Of a stretch of DNA of 17,194 nt, positions 11,376-17,194 are shown in pieces. The notes under the pieces were generated by a model that saw only the letters and a program-made list of their open reading frames with translations, made no database searches and was not told where the DNA came from. The translations under genes were made by a program, and so were the position numbers. Origin of the DNA: Oscillospiraceae bacterium (GTDB taxonomy: Bacteria > Bacillota > Clostridia > Oscillospirales > Ruminococcaceae). The stretch spans positions 1 through 17,194 of the forward strand of contig SVNB01000029.1 in assembly GCA_015067125.1 (NCBI GenBank). The letters are read 5' to 3'. Numbering within the stretch: the stretch's first letter is position 1; each line of letters starts with the position of its first letter.

Positions 11376-11413
11376 TATTTTTGCGGTGGAATACGGGTAA
11401 ACCGTTGGTAGAA

Positions 11414-13006
11414 TCATTCTTCCGGATAAATTTTTACAACTTCCATCCAGTAATGCTCCTCATCTCCAAGCAGAACTTCGGTTATTCCGTTTTTCAGATC
11501 AAATCCAAAATTGTTATAGGCTATCTCTATTTGCCCGGTATTTGAAACAGAAGCAGTCTGTTTTGTAATATTAAGGTTGGTTCCAAGTTTTGTCACCATA
11601 TCAAAACCGTTCATATCCTCGTCCCTGCCCGCTCCGTAAAAATCAAAGCTGGCTTCGCGCAGGGTCTTCGTTCCGATTTCGACCGTTTCGCCCGCCGGGA
11701 TCGTAACCTCAAAAGTAACATACAAAACACGGCTTACGTAACCTGTTTCGCTTATCACGTCATCAAGCCTTCCGCTAAAATAACGTTCAGCAGGGTCTTC
11801 TGAAAGATGGCCGTGGGCATACATAAATTCCGCAACGTAACCGAGATATTCCTCATTTGAAATCAAACTGCGAACTGTAGGCTCATCATCAAAATAATGG
11901 GATTCATAATCTCCGGAAGAAATTATTTCAAAAATAACTTCGCCAAGGGTACTTTCGTATTTTTCTGTTGTTACGGAAAACGCGGAAGTTTCTACCCTTT
12001 CATCGTCATATTTTTCAATAAAATCCGAAACTGTTTTTATGTCGATATTGTCAATATCATCACCCATTACAATTATAAAAACCGGGTGATTTTCAAAATC
12101 CGGATTGAAACTTTTGGGAATATAGGAACCTACTTTTACCCATCCTTCTTCGCTGCTCCAGCTTAAAGAATTAAATCCATAAAAATAAACGCTGCTGTTT
12201 TCGGTATCATAATCAAATGTGACTATCATATCCGGATTATCGATTTTATCAAATTCTTCCATCGGAACGTTGTATTCAATTCCAAAGGAATAAACTGTTA
12301 CATTTTGTTCCATCTTGGGGTTTTCTTCGAAAGCATCTTTCATATATTCGCCGCTTTCAAGAAGGATTTTATATTCGTCCCAAGATTCAATACTGCTGAG
12401 GTTAAGTCTTTCAACTTCGCTGTTTTCGCCCCACGCAGAAGCAAATCCGCCGCTGTAAGGCCCTATTATAAGTTCCGTTTCAACAGCATTTCCGTCAACG
12501 GTTATCTGCGGCATTCTTTCTGTTTCTGTTCTCATGCTTCCGGAAAAAGGATAAACCGCGGTAAACGCAATATCATCGCCGGTAACATTTGTAACGGTGT
12601 AATTATCGCTTATAACGGCATTATTGTTATAGCGGTCATAATATACAATTTCTCCGTCAGAATCCTCGTAGCTATCCTGATATGTGTAATATGGAGAAAA
12701 ATCAAAATTTATACTGCGCTCAAAGCTAAGTCCTTCTGTGCTTTCCAATGCGGCAAGCGGAAAAGCCGGCCCTGCATAGCTCATATATCTTTCGCCGGGT
12801 TCACGGTTTGTTCCGCCGCCGGCAGCAGCGCCAAGGCCTCCGTTATTTACAATACCCACGGTTATTGCTATTGCAAAACAGGCGGCAACTCCGCCGGCCC
12901 AGCGCCAAAAATGCTTTTTGCCGGAACGGATTTTTTCCGTATTCGCTTCATCGATATATTTATCTTCTATCTCTGTAATAGCTTCAAAAATTTTTTCGCT
13001 TTTCAT
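11414..13006 (-). CDS. Membrane-anchored ectodomain partner of the ECF sigma factor (putative anti-sigma)
   Basis: Encodes 530 residues. A short cytoplasmic segment (1-33, MKSEKIFEAITEIEDKYIDE and following) has the acidic helix pattern seen at the start of many clostridial proteins encoded after ECF sigma genes. One membrane helix follows (about 34-53), then about 475 extracytoplasmic residues rich in Tyr, Asp, Glu and Gly. I recognise no catalytic or binding domain in this part; it has no cysteine and looks beta-rich, with strands such as NYTVTNVTGDDIAFTAVYPF and VTFEVTIPAGETVEIGTKTL. The ATG overlaps the sigma gene stop as ATGA, so the two are translationally coupled. I infer that the N-terminal segment holds the sigma factor and the ectodomain senses an envelope signal. 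Anti-sigma activity itself is not shown by the sequence. Confidence 0.75.
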   Translation of the reverse strand: MKSEKIFEAITEIEDKYIDEANTEKIRSGKKHFWRWAGGVAACFAIAITVGIVNNGGLGAAAGGGTNREPGERYMSYAGPAFPLAALESTEGLSFERSINFDFSPYYTYQDSYEDSDGEIVYYDRYNNNAVISDNYTVTNVTGDDIAFTAVYPFSGSMRTETERMPQITVDGNAVETELIIGPYSGGFASAWGENSEVERLNLSSIESWDEYKILLESGEYMKDAFEENPKMEQNVTVYSFGIEYNVPMEEFDKIDNPDMIVTFDYDTENSSVYFYGFNSLSWSSEEGWVKVGSYIPKSFNPDFENHPVFIIVMGDDIDNIDIKTVSDFIEKYDDERVETSAFSVTTEKYESTLGEVIFEIISSGDYESHYFDDEPTVRSLISNEEYLGYVAEFMYAHGHLSEDPAERYFSGRLDDVISETGYVSRVLYVTFEVTIPAGETVEIGTKTLREASFDFYGAGRDEDMNGFDMVTKLGTNLNITKQTASVSNTGQIEIAYNNFGFDLKNGITEVLLGDEEHYWMEVVKIYPEE

Positions 13007-13557
13007 ACGCTTATCCCCTCCTCTTCCAGGAAGTTTTTAAGGCTTTGCCGAAGGCGGAAAAGTTTTGATGAAAGTTTATTCGGCGCGGTTTTTGCTTTTT
13101 CCGAAAGCTGCGCAACGGAATCTCCGTACCAGTATCTTCTTATAAAAACAATTCTGTCTTCTTTTTTCTGCTTTGCAAGCCAGCGGTTTATTGCGGCTGT
13201 TATTTCTCCGTTTTCGCTTTCCTCTTCTGTATTTGCAAAAGAAGGAATACATTCTTCCAGTTCGGAAAGCATTATTTCCATTCCGCTTCTTTTTTGTGCT
13301 CTGTTTTTTCTCCATCGGCTTATGGAAAGATTTCTTGTGATTTTTCCAAGCCATGCTCCCAAAGAAAGCGGTGCCAGCGGCGGAATATTATTCCACGCTT
13401 TTCCATAGGTATCGTTTACGGTTTCTTCGCTGTCTTCTTTGCTGCAAAGTATGTTCATCGCTACAGAAAAAAGCATGGAACCGAATTTATGTTCCGTTTC
13501 CGCAATGGCCTGTTCGTTTCTTGCGTTATAAAGTTCTATTATTTTTGCGTCCTCCAT
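13003..13557 (-). CDS. ECF-type RNA polymerase sigma factor
   Basis: Encodes 184 residues. Sigma region 2 covers about 10-90: FSVAMNILCSKEDSEETVND (the -10 recognition/core-binding helices) and WLGKITRNLSISRWRKNRA. A linker with ELEECIPSF follows, then region 4 at about 130-182: EDRIVFIRRYWYGDSVAQLS, with the helix-turn-helix ending KLSSKLFRLRQSLKNFLEEE. This is the clostridial group whose second gene encodes a large single-pass ectodomain protein. The start is ATG at 13557, 6-7 bases after AGGAGG; the frame runs to 13596 without another site. It should direct RNA polymerase to stress or envelope genes and to its own promoter. No good sigma-A promoter is visible just upstream. Confidence 0.93.
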   Translation of the reverse strand: MEDAKIIELYNARNEQAIAETEHKFGSMLFSVAMNILCSKEDSEETVNDTYGKAWNNIPPLAPLSLGAWLGKITRNLSISRWRKNRAQKRSGMEIMLSELEECIPSFANTEEESENGEITAAINRWLAKQKKEDRIVFIRRYWYGDSVAQLSEKAKTAPNKLSSKLFRLRQSLKNFLEEEGISV

Positions 13558-13583
13558 CAAATTCCTCCTTTCGGTATGATTTT

Positions 13584-13607
13584 TTGAGGTCCTCAACCAT
13601 AAAGACG
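13584..13607 (-). promoter_or_regulatory. Possible ECF-dependent promoter and palindrome before the sigma gene
   Basis: CGTC (13607-13604, leftward) resembles an ECF -10 core. Seventeen bases upstream is GCGAAT (13630-13625), a weak match to AAC-type ECF -35 elements. Just downstream lies TTGAGG-T-CCTCAA (13584-13596), a perfect 6-bp inverted repeat. The absence of a TATAAT-like box supports self-dependent transcription, but this is tentative. Confidence 0.3.
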
Positions 13608-13638
13608 AAAAAATTTTGCGGATATTCGCTGTATTTTT

Positions 13639-13667
13639 AAAAAAGCGCAGTTTTTCTGCGCTTTTTT
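13639..13667 (-). terminator. Intrinsic terminator of the GTPase-nuclease fusion gene
   Basis: AAAAAAGCGCAG and CTGCGCTTTTTT pair perfectly over 12 bp around a 5-base loop. The stem reaches into the TAA stop codon (13668-13666) of the gene it ends. Confidence 0.9.
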
Positions 13668-16269
13668 AAAGAATTTTATCAATATTATCAAACGGACGGT
13701 AAAAGCTTTTTCTTCCATAGGTTTCTATGGTTTCTTTTATCTGTTTGTTAACCCATTCTATTTCCTGCCTAAGTTCGTTTGCGGACATACGCAGAACGCC
13801 GCTTCTAAGGGCGGCCACCTGAATAAGATTATCGGAAGTTGCCACTTTTACATTATAGTTTTTGCCTATATCCTGCACCAGTTTTTCGATATACATATCG
13901 CCGGTTTCGTTTTCTTTGGTATATGCAACGTGAATACCGTGATAATCGAATTTTTCTCCATAGTTGCCTTTAACCTTATAGCCATCAAAAACAAGAACCA
14001 GTTCGCATTTTGTATATCCGCAATAGTTGCTCAATACATCCATAAGAATATGTCGTGCGGCATCAAGATTTTCTGCGGCGAGCTTATTAAGTTCCTCCCA
14101 CGCAAAAATAATATTATAACCGTCAACTATAAGATAATCCTTTTTCTTTTGCGCCGGTGCTTTATATTCCTTCGGGCGGTCCATAACCGCTTCGGAATAT
14201 TGTTTTCTGCGAATAGGACCAAATTCGCGTTCCATAATGGCTTCCAGTTCTTTTTCGTCAATGCTGAAATTTCTGCGGAAAACCTTTATATTAGGAATAA
14301 GCAATATTCCGTTTTCGGAATTAAAATCAATTCCGCTGGAAACGTGCATATGCCTTTCTACTTCGTTCCATTTTACCGTAACTCCTGCGCCATGAGAACA
14401 AAAAACAGAATCCGGCGTATTATCAATATCCGCGCAGGGGTCGTACCCAAATTCCGCAATAACGCTTTCCGCATTATGGCACGGCGAATAACCATCGGAA
14501 AAGCAAACAAGCTTTCCTCTGCCGTGAGTATATGAAAGCACCTCTTTATAATACGACCGCATGGCAGAAACCGGCGCCCTGCCCGAAATTTCCACCATAT
14601 CCGCGTTTGTTTCCGGAGAAGAAAAAGTTCCGTTCATCTCCCTTATATCGTTTATGGCTCTTCCTATCTGTTCAGAAGGCACTTCCAGCCGAAAAGCATA
14701 ATACGGTTCCAAAAGAACGTTTTTTGCCTTCATAAGGCCCTGGCGCAGCGCCCTGTATGTTGCCTGGCGGAAGTCGCCGCCTTCTGTGTGTTTTACATGA
14801 GCACGCCCTGCCACAAGGGTTATTTTCATATCCGTTATCGGCGAACCAGTGAGCACGCCAAGATGCTGCTTTTCTTCAAGGTGAGTAAGAATCAGTCTTT
14901 GCCAGTTGCGGTCAAGAGCATCTTCGCTGCATCGGCTTTCAAAATGCAGTCCGCTGCCTGGTTCGCCCTGTTCAAGAATAAGGTGAACTTCCGCATAATG
15001 GCGCAAAGGTTCAAAATGTCCTGTTCCCTCAACCGGTTCCGCAATGGTTTCACGATATATAATTCTTCCGCTGTCAAGGTCAATTTTTACCCCAAAGCGG
15101 TCGCTTACCATACTTTTAAGGATCTCTTCCTGCACTTCTCCCATAAGGCAGGCATAAATTCCTTTTAACTGTTCGTTCCATTCTATATGCAGCTGCGGAT
15201 CTTCATCTTCCAGCTGTTTAAGCTTTGGTAAAAACTGTGCATGGCTTATCCCATCCGGAAGGATTATTCTGTAAGTCAGCACAGGCTCCAAAAGCGGTTC
15301 AAAGCCTGCTTCTTCAAAGCCAAGCCCCTGGCCGGGATAGGTTTTGGAAAGTCCCAGAACGGCCACAACGCTTCCCTGTTTTGCTTCTTCAACGGGTTCA
15401 AACTTTGCTCCGGAATACATTCTTAAAATATTGGCTTTTTCTTCAAGCGGTGCTTCTGCCCCTTCTTTTGGCAAATACGAAACCACGGTACGGACTTTAA
15501 AGCTTCCGCCTGTAATTTTCATAAAAGTCATGCGGTTACCCTGGTTATCCCGGGAAATTTTGAATACCTTTGCTCCGAATTCATTTTTTATGGCAGGATT
15601 TTCTGTGAATTCCTCCATTCCGGAAATAAATTCCGCAACGCCCTCCATACGCAAAGCGGAACCGAAAAAGCACGGAAAAACTTTTCTTTCTTTTATGAGC
15701 ACGGCAATTTCTTTTGTGCTCAAACAGCCTTCTTCCATATATTTTTCCATGCTCGATTCATCGCAAAGGGCAATGTTTTCATAAAAGTCATCGTTTTTTT
15801 CAGAAAAATCAACACAGCCGTCGCAAAGTTTTTCGCGAAGATTCTTCATGAGCTTTGTTTTATCGGTATCTTCCAGATCCATTTTGTTTATAAAGATAAA
15901 TGTGGGTACGTTATAACGCGCCAAAAGCTTCCATAAAGTTTCTGTATGCACCTGCACGCCGTCCCTGGCGCTTATTACCAGAACGGCATAATCCATAACC
16001 TGCAAAGTGCGCTCTGTTTCGGAAGAAAAATCAACGTGGCCGGGAGTATCCAGAAGAGTTATTTCCGCATTTTCTGTTTTTATCACTGCCTGTTTGGAAA
16101 AAATGGTTATTCCCCGTTCTCTTTCCAACTCATAGTTATCCAAAAAGGCGTTTTTGTTATCCACCCTTCCAAGTTTTTTAAGCCTTCCGGTGGAATACAA
16201 AAGCGCTTCCGAAAGGGTGGTTTTTCCTGCGTCAACGTGGGCAAGAATTCCTATAACAAGTTTTTTCAT
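13666..16269 (-). CDS. TetM/EF-G-like ribosomal GTPase fused to a Rae1/YacP-type NYN endonuclease domain
   Basis: Encodes 867 residues; TetM-type proteins have about 640. Residues 1-700 resemble ribosome-protection GTPases: AHVDAGKT (10-17), Thr55 in RGIT, DTPGHVDF (74-81, catalytic His78), NKMD (128-131), GSAL, then EF-G-like domains II-V. The tip loop reads VKHTEGGDFR where TetM has YSPVSTPADFR, so tetracycline resistance is not predicted. Residues about 710-850 match Rae1 (YacP), the A-site mRNA endonuclease: IVDGYNIIFAW (Asp716), LVFDGYKVKG (Asp762), YTKENETGD (Asp791), VATSDNLIQ (Asp813), SANELRQEIE; all acidic residues remain. By inference, the GTPase enters the A site and places a nuclease on stalled mRNA. 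The ATG at 16269 follows AAAGGAGG. The gene stands alone with its own promoter and terminator. The architecture probably recurs in Clostridia; its function is undescribed to my knowledge. Confidence 0.9.
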   Translation of the reverse strand: MKKLVIGILAHVDAGKTTLSEALLYSTGRLKKLGRVDNKNAFLDNYELERERGITIFSKQAVIKTENAEITLLDTPGHVDFSSETERTLQVMDYAVLVISARDGVQVHTETLWKLLARYNVPTFIFINKMDLEDTDKTKLMKNLREKLCDGCVDFSEKNDDFYENIALCDESSMEKYMEEGCLSTKEIAVLIKERKVFPCFFGSALRMEGVAEFISGMEEFTENPAIKNEFGAKVFKISRDNQGNRMTFMKITGGSFKVRTVVSYLPKEGAEAPLEEKANILRMYSGAKFEPVEEAKQGSVVAVLGLSKTYPGQGLGFEEAGFEPLLEPVLTYRIILPDGISHAQFLPKLKQLEDEDPQLHIEWNEQLKGIYACLMGEVQEEILKSMVSDRFGVKIDLDSGRIIYRETIAEPVEGTGHFEPLRHYAEVHLILEQGEPGSGLHFESRCSEDALDRNWQRLILTHLEEKQHLGVLTGSPITDMKITLVAGRAHVKHTEGGDFRQATYRALRQGLMKAKNVLLEPYYAFRLEVPSEQIGRAINDIREMNGTFSSPETNADMVEISGRAPVSAMRSYYKEVLSYTHGRGKLVCFSDGYSPCHNAESVIAEFGYDPCADIDNTPDSVFCSHGAGVTVKWNEVERHMHVSSGIDFNSENGILLIPNIKVFRRNFSIDEKELEAIMEREFGPIRRKQYSEAVMDRPKEYKAPAQKKKDYLIVDGYNIIFAWEELNKLAAENLDAARHILMDVLSNYCGYTKCELVLVFDGYKVKGNYGEKFDYHGIHVAYTKENETGDMYIEKLVQDIGKNYNVKVATSDNLIQVAALRSGVLRMSANELRQEIEWVNKQIKETIETYGRKSFYRPFDNIDKIL

Positions 16270-16301
16270 GCTCCGGCCTCCTTTCCGAAAAATATAAAGA
16301 T

Positions 16302-16310
16302 ATTATAGCA
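16302..16310 (-). promoter_or_regulatory. Extended -10 promoter of the GTPase-nuclease gene
   Basis: Reading leftward, TGCTATAAT (16310-16302) is an extended -10. The region 17 bp upstream reads TTTTAT, a weak -35. Start is expected near 16295, giving a 25-base leader, which is too short for a TetM-style attenuator. Confidence 0.68.
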
Positions 16311-16374
16311 TTATTTAAGCAATAATAAAAGACCGGATTAAAAAATGCCGTTTTGGAATATTTTTTGCGCTTTG

Positions 16375-16403
16375 TTGCTTTATTTTGCACGCAGGCGTAT
16401 AAT
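16375..16403 (+). promoter_or_regulatory. Sigma-A promoter of the small membrane-anchored protein gene
   Basis: TTGCTT (16375-16380), 17 bp and TATAAT (16398-16403). The -35 is weak. Start is expected near 16410, so the leader is essentially the ribosome binding site. Confidence 0.62.
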
Positions 16404-16424
16404 CTGTTTAAGGGAGGTTTTGCC

Positions 16425-17039
16425 ATGCTTAAAAACGTAAAATTTCTTTATGGCATAATTGCCGTTTTGCTTGTTATATGCGTTCTTTGCGGAATACATA
16501 TTTCAACAGACCGTGCGATGATGTATGAAAACCGCTATTTTTTCCTTTATTATATTGGCGGAAGCATTGATATTTCTTCCAAATACGCAAAACAAACTCT
16601 TGATAGCCCTTTCGGTTCCGATAGTTTTGAAAGCGGACTTTACTGGACCAGAAACAGCCTTGAAAGCGCTTCGGATAAAGTTGAATTTCTGCTTAAATAT
16701 TATCCGCATACATATAACATAGTTAATAAAACCAAAGATTTTACAGTTTACAGTCCATCAGATACGTATTCGCCTTTCAGCCTGGATTTTGTTTTTTCCG
16801 GATTGGTTAACGAAGCGGAAATGATCATAGCCTATTACGAAGAAAACGGCAGCCTTAAAGATGAGCATATCCTTTGGCTTAAAACCCTTTCTTCCGCCGC
16901 GGATGAATTTATCGAGGAGCTTTATGAAGAAGGCGAAGAAGGTCTTGAATTAAAAGAAAAGTATTATAAAAAAGATAAGGAATTCTGTTTTGCCCTTGGG
17001 GATTTTCTTGATAAGATGTACGTTGTTTCCATAAGATAA
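16425..17039 (+). CDS. Membrane-anchored protein of unknown function
   Basis: Encodes 204 residues. A basic start is followed by one membrane segment (about 7-24, FLYGIIAVLLVICVLCGI), then about 180 residues on the outer side if the positive-inside rule holds. That part looks mainly helical, acidic and rich in Tyr, Phe and Leu (SLESASDKVEFLLKYYPHTY, EAEMIIAYYEENGSLKDEHI, EFIEELYEEGEEGLELKEKY). I recognise no domain, catalytic motif or repeat. The start is ATG at 16425 after AGGGAGG; an open frame extends to 16353 but crosses the promoter. It has its own promoter and terminator, so the neighbours give no clue to its job. Confidence 0.8.
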   Translation: MLKNVKFLYGIIAVLLVICVLCGIHISTDRAMMYENRYFFLYYIGGSIDISSKYAKQTLDSPFGSDSFESGLYWTRNSLESASDKVEFLLKYYPHTYNIVNKTKDFTVYSPSDTYSPFSLDFVFSGLVNEAEMIIAYYEENGSLKDEHILWLKTLSSAADEFIEELYEEGEEGLELKEKYYKKDKEFCFALGDFLDKMYVVSIR

Positions 17040-17040
17040 A

Positions 17041-17075
17041 AAAACAGCCCGCATTACGCAATGCGGGCTGTTTTT
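17041..17075. terminator. Bidirectional intrinsic terminator
   Basis: CAGCCCGCATT (17045-17055) pairs perfectly with AATGCGGGCTG (17060-17070) around ACGC, flanked by AAAA and TTTTT. It ends the rightward gene and the convergent gene whose stop codon (17076-17074) overlaps the T run. Confidence 0.93.
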
Positions 17076-17194
17076 ATTCAAGCATTTTATCAAGCAAAGA
17101 AAAATCAAATTCTTCCGAAAAAGCGTCTTTTTCATAATGAAGAAGCTCGCCTGTTTCAAGATTTACCGTCAGGGCGTTCTTTTCAAAAGTAAGA
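17074..17194 (-). CDS. 3' end of an unidentified leftward gene
   Basis: Reading leftward from 17193, the frame is open for 39 residues (starting LTFEKNALTVNLETGELLHY and ending in SLLDKMLE) and stops at TAA (17076-17074), immediately at the shared terminator. The 5' part lies outside the window. Codon use matches the neighbours and the reading frame runs exactly to the terminator, so it is probably real. The fragment is acidic, with no recognisable motif, and no function is assigned. Confidence 0.6.
   Translation of the reverse strand, partial: LTFEKNALTVNLETGELLHYEKDAFSEEFDFSLLDKMLE

Noticed and set aside
12305..13408. 367-codon frame on the + strand opposite the sigma factor and ectodomain genes
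   Set aside because: It spans two well-supported genes on the other strand, lacks start signals and has an implausible composition.
13666..16269. Tetracycline resistance determinant
   Set aside because: Overall similarity to TetM is real, but the domain IV drug-displacing loop is different, a C-terminal nuclease domain is fused, and there is no mobile element or tet-type leader.

Overview
The window looks like chromosome from a low-to-mid-GC Firmicute of the class Clostridia, probably a gut Oscillospirales/Eubacteriales-type lineage. The grounds are a spo0A gene, strong AGGAGG ribosome binding sites, consensus sigma-A promoters, a PadR-DUF1700-DUF4097 operon, a Mn2+ (yybP-ykoY) riboswitch before mntP, and a clostridial ECF sigma factor paired with a large membrane-anchored ectodomain protein. 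I see no transposase, phage, plasmid or CRISPR genes and no tRNA or rRNA.

Layout. 1-1725: the tail of a CPBP-family membrane protease, then a leftward pair, a TrmH/SpoU rRNA methyltransferase and an AT-rich histidine phosphatase. 1736-4412: a LURP-one-like gene that shares overlapping divergent promoters with the methyltransferase, then the PadR-DUF1700-DUF4097 envelope operon behind a promoter with a perfect inverted-repeat operator. 4417-6293: purine nucleoside phosphorylase (leftward) divergent from spo0A (rightward). 6346-7762: leftward mntP under its riboswitch, preceded by a metallophosphoesterase-like gene. 7954-9279: a D-Ala-D-Ala carboxypeptidase-like gene. 9304-10550: the rplJ-rplL ribosomal protein operon with an L10 autoregulatory leader and attenuator, not flanked by rplKA or rpoBC. 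10559-13557: an XRE-type membrane regulator, then the ectodomain protein and its ECF sigma factor, all leftward. 13666-16269: a TetM/EF-G-like ribosomal GTPase fused to a C-terminal Rae1/YacP-type NYN ribonuclease domain. 16425-17194: a small membrane-anchored protein of unknown function and the 3' end of an unidentified leftward gene.

The most striking observation is that three neighbouring, intact genes encode proteins whose family-defining active-site residues are replaced. Spo0A has Ser in place of the phosphoacceptor Asp56. The metallophosphoesterase has lost the Asn of GNHE, the His of its TH motif and the first His of GHxH. The carboxypeptidase has lost the catalytic Ser and Lys of SxxK and the Asn of SxN. 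The last two are transcribed divergently from interlocked promoters. The second highlight is the GTPase-Rae1 fusion, which joins a ribosome-acting GTPase to an A-site mRNA endonuclease-like domain. Possible new regulatory structures include an H-type pseudoknot in the spo0A leader and a promoter whose -10 lies in the loop of the preceding operon's terminator hairpin.
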